Virus record (IMG/VR): IMGVR_UViG_3300031578_000214
Span: 1 to 32,085 of that record
Direction: 5' to 3' (one strand)
DNA from: a virus
DNA: 32,085 nucleotides
Of the stretch, positions 1-8,346 are shown in pieces. The notes beneath the pieces were generated by a model, which saw nothing but the letters and a program-made list of their open reading frames with translations, made no database searches and was not told the DNA's origin. Every line of letters starts with the position of its first letter. Positions within the stretch are counted from its first letter, which is position 1. The position numbers and the translations under genes are program-made.

Positions 1-19
1 GCCGATACCGGTTGAGCAA

Positions 20-472
20 ATGAGCGCCAAGGATATTTTAGCGGCCCCCGAGGGCGTTTACGAGGAGCAAAAAGCGAAAATCCGGCAGAATATTGCAGAC
101 GGCGAGCGGTTAGAGATCGATGCAAAAGCCCGCCGCGAAAAGCTGATGGCGGAAAAGGAAAAGGCAGACGGCCCCGGCAAAAAAGAGGAAGATTCACCGC
201 CGGCAGTGACCACAAGCCCGGCGGTTGCCCTGGCAGAGGCCAGAATAGCGGAGATAATCAATTCATTCAGAACCTTGACTAAGAAAAAGTTTCGAGAATG
301 GATCGAGATCAACCGCGATTTGATACCAACAATGCCCGAAGATGTTAAGGCGGCAATAGCCAAAAAGATCCTTGCCAAGTTTCCGGAGGAGGATCCCGGG
401 ATAACCGGATTGAATTTGGAGAAATATGCCAGTAAAGACCCCGCCGATAAAGGACATAGTAATATCAAGTAA
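20..472 (+). CDS. Hypothetical helical phage protein, possibly the C-terminal part of a longer gene
   Basis: The 150-residue product is not recognised. Residues 1–50 are highly charged and predicted helical (many Lys/Glu/Arg). Residues 50–68 are a Pro/Ser/Gly-rich linker. Residues 70–140 form a second helical, mixed-charge segment with a Lys-rich patch (LTKKKFREW). No signal peptide or membrane segment is visible. The frame stays open upstream of the first ATG to the left edge of the window, and no strong ribosome binding site precedes position 20, so this ATG may be internal and the gene may start outside the window. It overlaps the next gene by 47 nt, which points to translational coupling. 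Its place ahead of neck and tail genes suggests a late structural or assembly role, but this is inference from position only. Confidence 0.7.
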   Translation: MSAKDILAAPEGVYEEQKAKIRQNIADGERLEIDAKARREKLMAEKEKADGPGKKEEDSPPAVTTSPAVALAEARIAEIINSFRTLTKKKFREWIEINRDLIPTMPEDVKAAIAKKILAKFPEEDPGITGLNLEKYASKDPADKGHSNIK

Positions 473-779
473 GGATCCGGAGCTCATTACGATCCTAAAA
501 GATATTAAACTCACCATCGAGATCCGAGAGGGGCGCCTCGGGGATACCATCTATCGTTTCATCGACTACCAGGAACTTTTGCAAATTTTAGACGGCATTA
601 GCTTTTCGAGGGTAATGCTAACAGAACTGAGCGAGGATCCGGCGGATCCGATCGAGGGCCAATCGGTATTGTGGCAATCAAACGGCGCCGGATCCGGCGA
701 TGATGGCGATATAATGGTCAAGATCACCGCCGGCGGCGTGACAAAAACCATAACTCTGATCGATTTTTCAGCATTTTAG
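426..779 (+). CDS. Small late phage protein ending in a conserved 'DFSA' tail
   Basis: The 117-residue protein starts at an ATG preceded by GGAG (about 417–420) at suitable spacing, inside the 3' end of the previous gene. Residues 1–75 are a mixed helix/strand segment. Residues 78–117 are a Gly/Asp-rich beta segment (VLWQSNGAGSGDDGDIM) ending in a TKTITLIDFSAF tail. I recognise this kind of ending, an SDGTGSGDDGD-like stretch followed by a short beta repeat and DFSA, from small proteins and fibre-associated proteins in phage tail modules. Its precise role is unknown to me. It could be a fibre-attachment or trimerisation element. It sits 10 nt before an adaptor-like gene in the same operon. 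Confidence 0.8.
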   Translation: MPVKTPPIKDIVISSKDPELITILKDIKLTIEIREGRLGDTIYRFIDYQELLQILDGISFSRVMLTELSEDPADPIEGQSVLWQSNGAGSGDDGDIMVKITAGGVTKTITLIDFSAF

Positions 780-789
780 GAGTCCTAAC

Positions 790-1452
790 ATGGGATCAAT
801 AACAGTCGGCAGTGTGATAAACGAGTTTGAAAGAAAGATCCTCGATGAAACAAACGAGGATACCGATGAGCAGGAAAACATCAGTATCTTTAATAATTGC
901 ATCCGGACCATGATCAACCTGGCCCCAAAGGTGCACCAGGAAACCGAGGCGGTACGCCTGGCCCCCGGTTTGCTTCAATTCTTGCCGGCTAAAGCATTTG
1001 AGTTGGTCGATATCCCGATGAACATGGGCGCCCTCGGCACCGCCCCAGGGGTGTTAGTGCGGGAAACCACCTTAAAAATAATGTCGGATCTCTATCCTCA
1101 GTGGACCACTGATACACCCGCGGATTATATCGAGCATTTTATGAAAGATGATAACGATGAACGCCGGTTTTATTGTTGGCCCCCTGTGACCGACCAGGTT
1201 CAAGTGTGGGTTTTGGTTCAGATGAGCACCTTGCCAACGCCGGTTGTTTACGATGTTGACGGCGATTGGCGCCTCTTAACCATCCCGGTCGAGGATCAAT
1301 ATATCGATGCCATCTATAATGGTATGCTTTATATGTATTATGACGATGATTCCGACAACCCGGGCAATACGCCGCGATCAGGTCAATTTTATCAGCGATT
1401 TATGACCGCCTTGCAGATCGAAACCACCAAACCGAGGCAACGGCAATCTTAA
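790..1452 (+). CDS. Phage neck/adaptor-like protein (DUF6682-like)
   Basis: The 220-residue protein is preceded by AGGAG. It opens with a helix (INEFERKILDETNED), continues with helical residues around NCIRTMINLAPKV, and then has the 'LAPGLLQFLPAKAFELVDI' segment. That segment matches the recurring pattern of adaptor proteins of the DUF6682 type (L..G..Q.LP......l.v.. N). A later 'LYPQWTTDTPADYIEHF...DERRFYCWPP' region matches the 'D..P.W......y..D...P..F...P' part of the same pattern. Such proteins sit between the portal ring and the tail in short-tailed phages; this role is family knowledge. Assignment here rests on pattern recognition by eye, so the family name is moderately certain. A second protein of similar type lies at 5657–6367. 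Confidence 0.78.
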   Translation: MGSITVGSVINEFERKILDETNEDTDEQENISIFNNCIRTMINLAPKVHQETEAVRLAPGLLQFLPAKAFELVDIPMNMGALGTAPGVLVRETTLKIMSDLYPQWTTDTPADYIEHFMKDDNDERRFYCWPPVTDQVQVWVLVQMSTLPTPVVYDVDGDWRLLTIPVEDQYIDAIYNGMLYMYYDDDSDNPGNTPRSGQFYQRFMTALQIETTKPRQRQS

Positions 1453-1464
1453 AGGAGTAACCAA

Positions 1465-1911
1465 ATGACCACGGTATTATATCGAGAAAACGGCGGCGAG
1501 GTTATCAAGATCTCGCCAACGGATCAGCAATTTGACCAACGGGATCCCTCTTTTTGGAGTGTGGCCACGGATCCGACCTTTATAAACGGAACCGAGCTCC
1601 GGGAGGGCGGAGGCGGCCCTTTGCGCGTCCTGGGATTTGCCAAAATAATGGACGGCGGCAGCTGCCGGAACGCAACACAACCCGAGATCGATGGATTCGC
1701 GGCCCTGGAAACGGCGGATGAAAACCTGATGGACCGGGATGGAGCAAGGGCTTTATTCCAAACTCACCCGCGATTTAGAAAAATGATGATCGCTTTTGCC
1801 GACATTATCAAGGATGAGATCAATATCTTGCGGGCACAGCACGCGCTACCCGACCGCACCTTGGCCCAACTGCAAACCGCCATGATCAATCGGATGAGCG
1901 AGGACGATTAA
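1465..1911 (+). CDS. Small uncharacterised phage tail-module protein
   Basis: The 148-residue product has a good ribosome binding site (AAAGGAG). The N-terminal half is beta-rich (VLYRENGGEVIKIS at the start, then FWSVATDPTFINGT and LRVLGFAKIMDGG). The C-terminal half is helical, with a long charged stretch (FRKMMIAFADIIKDEINILRA). I recognise the arrangement 'NGGEV.KIS ... LR.LGFAKI...G..RNAT..EI..F' from small hypothetical proteins near fibre genes of temperate phages, but no function is known to me. It lies directly upstream of, and abuts, the next gene. A role as a fibre-associated or assembly protein is inference from context. Confidence 0.8.
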   Translation: MTTVLYRENGGEVIKISPTDQQFDQRDPSFWSVATDPTFINGTELREGGGGPLRVLGFAKIMDGGSCRNATQPEIDGFAALETADENLMDRDGARALFQTHPRFRKMMIAFADIIKDEINILRAQHALPDRTLAQLQTAMINRMSEDD

Positions 1912-2376
1912 ATGACAACCCCGAGTTATGTGATACCGAGGGCCTATCCGACCAGGGAGATAGCGATCGCCGTTTTTCAAAAAGCGCCCGAGCACATTCA
2001 AGAGGGCGATTTGGTCACGGTGAGGCCTCCGACCGCCGGCATAGGCATGAAAGAGGCTAAATTGTGGTTGTGGATCCTGGTCGATGGAGTTGGTTCGATA
2101 ATGTTGGATGCGGCGGTTTATGAGCCCTACGATCCAACCGGGATCTATAAGCCGAGATCGAATTATATCAGGTACGATAAACGCCGGTATTGTGCACCCT
2201 TGGCCAGGATCAAGCAATTATATCCGGCCCTTGACCTGGACCGAGCTCGGGATCCGGGCGATGCTTACCAACCGTTTTATACATTAGATGAGGATAGCAA
2301 TTTATGGTTGACCGATCATACACCCTATGCCGCCGAGGGCCTTGTATTTGATAAAGTAAAAGGGGTTTATATCTGA
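1912..2376 (+). CDS. Small uncharacterised phage protein
   Basis: The 154-residue product starts directly after the stop codon of the previous gene. Its ribosome binding site (GAGG) lies inside that gene's end, so the two are probably translationally coupled. It is rich in Tyr, Pro and Arg, with alternating strand-like segments (LVTVRPPTAGIG; KLWLWILVDGVGSIM; YIRYDKRRYCAPLARIKQLYP). There is no membrane segment, signal peptide or catalytic motif. The C-terminus overlaps the next start by one base (TGATG). I do not recognise the family. Its place between neck-type and fibre-type genes suggests a structural or assembly role. Confidence 0.8.
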   Translation: MTTPSYVIPRAYPTREIAIAVFQKAPEHIQEGDLVTVRPPTAGIGMKEAKLWLWILVDGVGSIMLDAAVYEPYDPTGIYKPRSNYIRYDKRRYCAPLARIKQLYPALDLDRARDPGDAYQPFYTLDEDSNLWLTDHTPYAAEGLVFDKVKGVYI

Positions 2377-3374
2377 TGGCAACTTCAAGAATTAAAGGTG
2401 TAAACGAACAGATCAGCACCTATGGGGCCTCGGGTTTCGGGCGCGACTACACAAGCCTATCCACCTGGGAGGCCGCCACCGATAATAATTTGGTATCATT
2501 GGCACAATCCGAGGTTTTGGAGTGCTATGACGATGCCGCACAATTCGATGATCGGACGAGTATGGCCGGGGCCACCACAAACGCCTCATATCGGCGTATC
2601 ATCCGGCCGGCCGGATCAAGGTTTGGATCCGATTGGCAGGGGCACAAGGGAGTAGTTCCAGGCCCAGGCGTTACGTTCACCAGGGCATCCGGTATCGGAT
2701 TTGAGATTTCCGGCGAGGATTACGCGAGCATCCAGGATCTAATTATGTCGGCGGTTGATAACGATACCAACGAAACCACCGGCGGGGATAACACTACATG
2801 GATAGGAATTATCAATATTGATTGCCTGGGGCGCGGTTTTAATATGTCCGATGGCGCCGATGGCGTGGTGGTGAATTGCCTTTGCATTAACCAGGATGAA
2901 CACCCTTTCCTCGGGGATATAGACGATTGTTATTTTCTTAATTGCACCGCGCTTGATTCGGTTATCGGCCGAGGTTTTAACGAGTTTTCAGTGGATCCGA
3001 TATGGATAAATGACCTGGCCGATGGAAATTTTGATGATGATTTCGATGGAGGATCCGCCTTTTTAGAGGAAAACAACGCCTCCGGGGATGCCACGGCCTT
3101 TGGTACAGGGTCAAGGATAAATCAGACCTTTACATTCCAGGCCCACGGATCCATAGAAAAAGGCCGTTTATCAATTACCGATGCAGGCGCCCGAAATTAC
3201 GGCCAGGATCTAAGTGCCCATTCTGTATTTCCATTTGACGATGATATTAAATGGCGGCGGCGAGTAGCCGCTTTTGATTGGGATATTGGTTGTGACCAAT
3301 ACTTTTCAATTTACCCGGTAATTGATTCCCTGCCGGGCGGATCTCTAAACTTTGGCAGACGAATAGTGAGGTAA
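2376..3374 (+). CDS. Probable beta-helix virion protein (spike/fibre class)
   Basis: The 332-residue protein begins with 'GFGRDYTSLSTWEAATDNNLV', close to the 'G.RDY.tL..WEA..d..LV' start I associate with pectin-lyase-like beta-helix proteins found in phage and metagenomic sequences. Residues 100–240 carry short repeated turns (ISGEDYASIQDLIMSAV; GIINIDCLGRGFNM; GVVVNCLCINQ; CYFLNCTALDSVI) typical of successive rungs of a right-handed parallel beta-helix. Several Cys residues lie in the rungs. There is no obvious catalytic signature. The role is inferred: an exposed virion protein that may contact the host surface. It starts by a one-base overlap with the upstream stop and is followed after 3 nt by a larger repeat-containing fibre-like gene. 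Confidence 0.75.
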   Translation: MATSRIKGVNEQISTYGASGFGRDYTSLSTWEAATDNNLVSLAQSEVLECYDDAAQFDDRTSMAGATTNASYRRIIRPAGSRFGSDWQGHKGVVPGPGVTFTRASGIGFEISGEDYASIQDLIMSAVDNDTNETTGGDNTTWIGIINIDCLGRGFNMSDGADGVVVNCLCINQDEHPFLGDIDDCYFLNCTALDSVIGRGFNEFSVDPIWINDLADGNFDDDFDGGSAFLEENNASGDATAFGTGSRINQTFTFQAHGSIEKGRLSITDAGARNYGQDLSAHSVFPFDDDIKWRRRVAAFDWDIGCDQYFSIYPVIDSLPGGSLNFGRRIVR

Positions 3375-3377
3375 AAA

Positions 3378-5657
3378 ATGAACTTAGGAAAATGGGAAAT
3401 AGACGATTTTTTAACATTCGTGGCGAATACCCACCATCCGGAAACCGGCCAGGCCACCGATGCAGATTCGGTGCCGACCTATCGGATCTATGAGGATGAA
3501 ACCGGCACGCCGATCCTAACCGGCAGCATGGCCTTATTGGATTCTGCAAATACGGCCGGCTTTTATTCCGAGCGGATCCAGTTGACCGCGGCCAATGGTT
3601 TTGAGGTTGGTAAATCCTATTCGATCTACGTTTCCGCAACGGTCGGCACGATTGTTGGAACCATGAGCCATTTCTTTCAAATGGGAGTTGAGGGCGCCAC
3701 GGCAGCTGCCCTGCAAACGGTAGACGATAATGTGGACGCGATCTTAGTCGACACCGGTACAACCCTGCCGGCCGAACACGCATTATTGGCCACCCAGGCC
3801 TCGGTTGATGTTATCGATGGGATTGTGGATGCCATACTGGTAGACACCGGCACCACCCTACCAGGCGAACACGCATTATTGGCCACGGCGGCAAACCTGG
3901 CCACGGTCGATACGGTTGTCGATGCCATCAAAGTTGTCACTGATGCCCTGCCAGATGGCGGTGCATTGACCACCTTAGACGCGAATGTAGACGCGATCTT
4001 AGTCGATACCGGGACCACTTTGCCGGCCGAACACGCACTTTTGGCCACCGCGGCCTCGATTGCGGGCCTAAATGACCTCTCATCGGCCGATATTCAAACG
4101 GTAATTGAAACTAACGACCTTGACCATTTGGCAAAAGTGGCCCATCCGAGCGGAGATCCGGTTGCAAATACCCTCCTCGATTACATGATGAACGTGGATG
4201 GATCCCAAACTTTTGACCGCACCACCGATGCCCTTGAAGCATTGGGCGCCGGCGGCGGAGGCGGCCCAACGGTGCAGCAAATTGTTGATGGCGTGTGGGA
4301 TGAGCCGATCGCCTCTCATATTGCAGTAGGATCCACCGGCCGGGAACTTGACCAAACGGCCACCGTCACCCTGGTAACGTCCTCGCATATTGCCACCGAT
4401 GCCGATATCGCGGCCGTCAAGACAGTTGTGGATGCCATCGATCTGTCAACGGGGGCAATCTACTCGATTGTGAGCCTGATTCCGGATTCGGGCGCTATGT
4501 TAGATCTTGCCCTCATTAAGGCCGTTACCGATCTGATTCCGGACGCGGGCGCCATGAACGACCTGGCCGCGATCCTGGTTGATACCGGTACCACCCTGCC
4601 AAGTGAGCATAGCGACATAATTGATATCGTAAGTAACCTGGAATCGACCTATCTGGATCCGATCCTGGTCGATACCGGTACAACCCTGCCGGCACAAATT
4701 ACCGCCTTAAATGATCTGAGCTCCGCCGATGTGCAAACGGTTATCGAGGCCAATGATCTTGATCATCTGGCCAAAGTCGCGCACCCCTCCGGCGATCCGG
4801 TAGCGGATACGCTCTTTGACCTGATTATGAATGTAGACGGATCTCAGACCTTTGATCGAACCTCTGACGCCCTCGAGGCACTTGGCACCGGCGGCGGGAT
4901 GCCAACGGTCGGCCAGATCGCGGACGCGGTATGGGATGAAGCTATCGCCGGGCACGTTTCCGCCGGCACGTTCGGCGCCAAAAATCAGAACCTTGTACCC
5001 TCTGAAACGATTGGAGATTATAAAGCGGACGTTTCAGCCCTGGCCCTGGCGGCGGACCTGGCCACGGTCGATACAGTGGTGGACGCCATCAAGGCGGTTA
5101 CGGATCTCTTGCCGGATGGCGGAGCTCTGACCACAATCGATAGTAATATCGATGCCGTCCTGGTCGATACCAACGAATTGCAGACCGATTGGACCGATGG
5201 CGGGCGCCTGGATCTTATCCTCGATGCCATCCTGGTCGATACCGGTACCTCGATCCCGAGCACCCTTTCCACAATCCTTTTTCAGCAAGGATTAACCGAT
5301 GATGCGATCTTTAATATGCAGGGCGATGTGGATGATCTGCTCGATGATATCACCGATCTGACCGCCGATGTTGCCGATGTTAAGACAGATACCGAATCGA
5401 TAATCGCGGTAGTGGGCGGCGTGCCGGTAGGCGCCATAACCTTTGTTTACAATGTGACAAACCAGATAAGCGCGAACCCGATCGCGGACGCCGATGTGTG
5501 GGTGACAACTGATCCCCTTGGAAACAATGCAGTAGCGAGCGGCAGAACGGATTCCTTTGGAAACGTCACCTTTTATCTGGATGCCGGCACCTATTATTTC
5601 TGGACCCAAAAAAGCGGATTCAACTTTGAAAATCCGGACACGGAGGTAGTGAGCTAA
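3378..5657 (+). CDS. Large repeat-built tail fibre-like protein
   Basis: The 759-residue protein has a GAGG site before its ATG. Residues 1–105 form a beta-rich N-terminal domain (DADSVPTYRIYEDETGTPIL; FEVGKSYSIYVSATVGT) of a type common at the start of phage fibre proteins. The middle, about residues 110–640, is low-complexity helical sequence dominated by 'VDAILVDTGTTLP' units (six ILVDTGT copies) and 'VVDAIK.VTD..PDGGALT' units. It also has a 64-residue block duplicated at 4068–4259 and 4707–4898. The heptad-like V/I/L/A spacing suggests a long coiled or triple-helical shaft. Residues about 685–759 form a C-terminal beta-sandwich resembling carboxypeptidase-regulatory/transthyretin-like domains (ADADVWVTTDP ... 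TDSFGNVTFYLDAGTYYFW). The likely role is a trimeric fibre or elongated connector. No catalytic motif is seen. Its stop overlaps the next start (TAATG). Confidence 0.8.
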   Translation: MNLGKWEIDDFLTFVANTHHPETGQATDADSVPTYRIYEDETGTPILTGSMALLDSANTAGFYSERIQLTAANGFEVGKSYSIYVSATVGTIVGTMSHFFQMGVEGATAAALQTVDDNVDAILVDTGTTLPAEHALLATQASVDVIDGIVDAILVDTGTTLPGEHALLATAANLATVDTVVDAIKVVTDALPDGGALTTLDANVDAILVDTGTTLPAEHALLATAASIAGLNDLSSADIQTVIETNDLDHLAKVAHPSGDPVANTLLDYMMNVDGSQTFDRTTDALEALGAGGGGGPTVQQIVDGVWDEPIASHIAVGSTGRELDQTATVTLVTSSHIATDADIAAVKTVVDAIDLSTGAIYSIVSLIPDSGAMLDLALIKAVTDLIPDAGAMNDLAAILVDTGTTLPSEHSDIIDIVSNLESTYLDPILVDTGTTLPAQITALNDLSSADVQTVIEANDLDHLAKVAHPSGDPVADTLFDLIMNVDGSQTFDRTSDALEALGTGGGMPTVGQIADAVWDEAIAGHVSAGTFGAKNQNLVPSETIGDYKADVSALALAADLATVDTVVDAIKAVTDLLPDGGALTTIDSNIDAVLVDTNELQTDWTDGGRLDLILDAILVDTGTSIPSTLSTILFQQGLTDDAIFNMQGDVDDLLDDITDLTADVADVKTDTESIIAVVGGVPVGAITFVYNVTNQISANPIADADVWVTTDPLGNNAVASGRTDSFGNVTFYLDAGTYYFWTQKSGFNFENPDTEVVS
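4068..4259 (+). repeat. 64-residue block, copy A, of a duplication inside the fibre gene
   Basis: This segment encodes a block that begins LNDLSSADIQ and ends LEALGAGGG. A second copy lies at 4707–4898. The two protein copies are identical at 56 of 64 positions when aligned by hand without gaps. The DNA copies differ at many third positions, so this is an old duplication kept by selection on the protein. Confidence 0.85.
4707..4898 (+). repeat. 64-residue block, copy B, of a duplication inside the fibre gene
   Basis: Second copy of the block at 4068–4259, beginning LNDLSSADVQ and ending LEALGTGGG. The shared core contains the strings NDLDHLAKVAHPSGDPVA and MNVDGSQTFDRT. Both copies are followed by a Gly-rich hinge and a 'PTV.QI.D.VWDE.I..H' segment, so the true repeat unit probably runs about 25 residues further with lower identity. 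Confidence 0.85.
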
Positions 5658-6367
5658 TGGGATTAACAACGGGAAGCCCGGTAACTCCGGTCGGCACCGG
5701 CTATATTGCCGTATCGAATTGGTACAATCAGATATGGCCCAATGTTCCTCTTTGCCCCAATCCGAAGATCGCGGAGGCCATTGTAGATGCCACCAGGGAT
5801 TTTTTAAAGCGGACCGAATTGTGGACGGTCGAGCTCGAGTTGATTGATATTGAGGCCGGCAAGCGAGAATATATCGTTCAATCCCCCCTGGGTGAAATGG
5901 TTAGCTTAGATCATTTCGAGATCAAAGACGGCGATACCTTTTATAGAAAAACGCCTATCGCGGAGATTGCGGTCGATGAGAACCCGGAGGAAAGGGATGA
6001 TTGGCGATCGCAGACCGCGGAGGATCCGGATGCGGCGTGGGTAGGCCAGAATCTTAGGGTAAATCTGATGTATACGCCTGAGATCGATATTGATGCCGGC
6101 CTGAAAGTCTGGATCAATATCATGCCTTTTGATGGATCCCAGGTAGTTCCTAAGATCCTTTGGACCCATTATAAAAAGACGATAGCCGATAGGGCCCTGG
6201 CCGAGTTGTTATTGTTGACAAATAAGCCGTGGTCAAACCCGGAGTTAGGATCCGCCCACGGTATCGGGTATCAGGAGGCTATCCTGCCGGCCAGGCAAAT
6301 GAAGTTTTCCGGGTTCACCAGGCACCGGACCAGGGATATTATCACAACTAAATACACTGATTTTTAA
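5657..6367 (+). CDS. Second neck/head-completion-like protein
   Basis: The 236-residue product starts at an ATG overlapping the upstream stop, with GGAGG about 11 nt before it. The N-terminal part, 'CPNPKIAEAIVDATRDFLKRTELWTVEL', matches a pattern I know from phage adaptor or head-completion proteins (P...i..Al..a.reF..rT..W). It is followed by beta segments (KREYIVQSPLGEMVSLDHFEI) and a C-terminal helix (WTHYKKTIADRALAELLLL). A neck or tail-tube connector is the likely role. It resembles the 790–1452 product in general design rather than in close sequence. The phage may use two adaptor rings, or one of the two may serve fibre attachment; the sequence does not decide this. Confidence 0.75.
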   Translation: MGLTTGSPVTPVGTGYIAVSNWYNQIWPNVPLCPNPKIAEAIVDATRDFLKRTELWTVELELIDIEAGKREYIVQSPLGEMVSLDHFEIKDGDTFYRKTPIAEIAVDENPEERDDWRSQTAEDPDAAWVGQNLRVNLMYTPEIDIDAGLKVWINIMPFDGSQVVPKILWTHYKKTIADRALAELLLLTNKPWSNPELGSAHGIGYQEAILPARQMKFSGFTRHRTRDIITTKYTDF

Positions 6368-6377
6368 GGGGTGAATC

Positions 6378-6818
6378 ATGGCCGTTTTTAAATTTGAGAA
6401 TAATGCCAAGGGGAACCTTGAAAACGCGATAGGCGCCGGGGATTCCTCTTTCAGCTTAGAGGCGGGCGATGGCTCCCTTTTTCCATCGATTTCGGCCGGA
6501 GAGCAGTTCAAGTGCGTTATGATCGAGGGATCCAAAAGCGAATGGATGATCGTCACCGATCGCGCCGGCGATGTTTTCACCGTTACCCGGGGGGCCTCGC
6601 CGCTATCATTTGGCGCCGGCGCCTCGTTCGAGCTCCGGATGGACGTCGACATTTTAAACCTGTTTTTTCAAAAGGGCAGCAATAGAATTGTAACAACGGA
6701 TCCGGATGGATCCCTGGCAGCTGATTATTTTGGCGAGGAAGTTTATAACTCCATAAACGGCCGATGGTGGAAAAACGTAAGCGGTACGACCTGGCTACAA
6801 ATGGGCATAACGGATTAG
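6378..6818 (+). CDS. Small beta-rich virion protein
   Basis: The 146-residue protein has an AAGGGG site before its ATG. The first 90 residues form a compact beta domain, 'FKFENNAKGNLENAIGAGD..F.L..GDGSLFP', then 'EWMIVTDRAGDVFTVTRGA'. This is a pattern I associate with small tail-tip or fibre-associated proteins in which an 'F.NNA...L...I' start is followed by an 'E...VT.R.G...TV.RG' core. The C-terminal 50 residues (NRIVTTDPDGSLAADYFGE, then a Trp-rich end) look like an attachment or oligomerisation tip. The N-terminal domain is related in layout to that of the next gene. No enzyme motif is present. Confidence 0.78.
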   Translation: MAVFKFENNAKGNLENAIGAGDSSFSLEAGDGSLFPSISAGEQFKCVMIEGSKSEWMIVTDRAGDVFTVTRGASPLSFGAGASFELRMDVDILNLFFQKGSNRIVTTDPDGSLAADYFGEEVYNSINGRWWKNVSGTTWLQMGITD

Positions 6819-6828
6819 AGAGGGGAAA

Positions 6829-8346
6829 ATGCCAGTAATTAATTTCAATAATCGAGGGGTTTCGCATTTACAACTTGCGATCGGCGTTAGCAGCACCGAA
6901 ATTAAGATCCCCTGGGCGGATTTTTCACAGTTTATAAACCCCCAGGCCATCGATGGCGATACTATGTGGGCGGTCCTCCGGGATCCGATAGTGCGCGAAA
7001 TTGTCAAAATAGATCTGGCAAATAGCAACCTGAACGAGGCAACGGCCTTTTTAAAGGTGGAAAGGGCCCAGGGCGGAACCACCGCCCAAATGTGGCCGGC
7101 GGGAACCCTGATATTTTTGACAACACACGCGGATCACTATGAGAGCCTTTTTCAACCGGACGGCACGCGGCAGATCGATTTTAACCCTAACGGCGTGGTT
7201 TCACCGCTTTATAGAGGCGAAAAAATACTTCAATACGCCGGATGCGGGGTTAGATGGTGGATGAGTTTTGACGCGGTTAATCCATATTGGCAGCTGATTG
7301 CCGGCGAGCCATGTGTGGATGAGGAATATATTGATACCGGTTTCGGCTTTAAAGTCTGGATTGTGGCAGAGTTAGAATGTTTCCGGCCATATTTTGATGA
7401 TACCCATTGGGAACCCCTGGGCGGAAATCCTACTAATGGAGTGTTTACCGGTACTCTTTGGGAGTCTGATTTTAATTTATTCCTAGAAGATATTGGCATC
7501 TGGGCCTCCGGATACCGGCCATCATTTTGCACTATTTACCGGCCCGAGGAAACCCTTACGGCCCTCTTGAGGCTTTACGATACCAACGGCGGGCTATTGA
7601 ATCAAATTAGCAGCAAGTTAATTGGGCCCGATGGTTTTACCTTTGAGGTAAATGATGGCGATGATTATTTTGTCGATCTTGGCCGGCTTTTAATGACCAG
7701 TAATGGACCGATAAGCGGTAAAACGCAAATGTCGAATTTAGAGTTTTATGATTGCGTAAAACAAACAGCGGGAAATCCTTTTACCACCGGATATGGCGGA
7801 CAGATGGAGGTACGCGATCCGGATTTTAACACCGCCAGGACCGCGCCAAGCTGCGATGGTTTTGATTGGGAATCGCGTTTGCAAGTCGGTTGTCAATACC
7901 GATGGTGGGTTGGCGGGGATCCTAAACAGTATGGTTTTAATCGATCATGGTTAGTCTTTGATTTATCTGGAATAACGATCACAGAGATTGACCGGGTAAG
8001 GCTAAAACTTTTCCAATATGCCGTATCAGGGGGAAGCAGTATGGTCTTGCAAGAATCGAGCGCCACCTTTCCAATAACCTGTTCCGATTGGAATAATTTT
8101 AGCGGACCGATTTTAGCGGATCCCGAGCCAATGATTAACGGCAATCAAGAAATATATCTTAATCAGGATGGAATTGATCTGATAGCTGCCAATTTGGGCG
8201 GTGAGGTTTGGATCTGCATGAGAGAATTTGAAGCCGATTACAGCGGGATAGCGCCCCCTTATCCGCCAGATGCGGGAGGTTGGGCATCCTATAATGGAAA
8301 CCAGTGGGTGCCACCGCCGACATTAGAGGTATTTGGTGAGATATGA
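6829..8346 (+). CDS. Probable receptor-binding/surface virion protein with CBM-like end
   Basis: The 505-residue protein follows a GAGAGGGG site. Residues 1–105 repeat the design of the preceding gene (INFNNRGVSHLQLAIGVSS..IKI, then 'FLKVERAQGGTTAQMWPAG'). Residues 130–340 are rich in Trp, Cys, Tyr and Phe, typical of a sugar- or surface-contacting domain. Residues about 370–505 contain 'NRSWLVFDLSGITITEIDRVRLKL', the start pattern of jelly-roll modules that resemble carbohydrate-binding modules (the DNRLRE/CBM96-like group, where R..L.FDLS.i...i..A.L.L recurs). The inferred role is host-surface binding at the tail. No glycosidase signature is evident. The stop overlaps the next start by four bases (ATGA). 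Confidence 0.72.
   Translation: MPVINFNNRGVSHLQLAIGVSSTEIKIPWADFSQFINPQAIDGDTMWAVLRDPIVREIVKIDLANSNLNEATAFLKVERAQGGTTAQMWPAGTLIFLTTHADHYESLFQPDGTRQIDFNPNGVVSPLYRGEKILQYAGCGVRWWMSFDAVNPYWQLIAGEPCVDEEYIDTGFGFKVWIVAELECFRPYFDDTHWEPLGGNPTNGVFTGTLWESDFNLFLEDIGIWASGYRPSFCTIYRPEETLTALLRLYDTNGGLLNQISSKLIGPDGFTFEVNDGDDYFVDLGRLLMTSNGPISGKTQMSNLEFYDCVKQTAGNPFTTGYGGQMEVRDPDFNTARTAPSCDGFDWESRLQVGCQYRWWVGGDPKQYGFNRSWLVFDLSGITITEIDRVRLKLFQYAVSGGSSMVLQESSATFPITCSDWNNFSGPILADPEPMINGNQEIYLNQDGIDLIAANLGGEVWICMREFEADYSGIAPPYPPDAGGWASYNGNQWVPPPTLEVFGEI

Larger units (their letters stand above)
3741..5258 (+). repeat. Six dispersed copies of the ILVDTGT unit in the fibre gene
   Basis: The decapeptide ILVDTGTTLP is encoded at 3741–3770, 3834–3863, 3996–4025, 4572–4601 and 4662–4691, with a variant (ILVDTGTSIP) at 5229–5258 and a degenerate VLVDTNEL near 5158. 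Copies differ mainly at synonymous positions (atcttagtcgac, atactggtagac, atcctggtcgat). The protein repeat is therefore conserved while the DNA repeat has decayed. Confidence 0.85.

Noticed and set aside
2422-2655. A 77-codon plus-strand frame inside the beta-helix gene
   Set aside because: Pro/Trp/Gly-rich shadow with no start signal; the main frame there has a clear beta-helix pattern.
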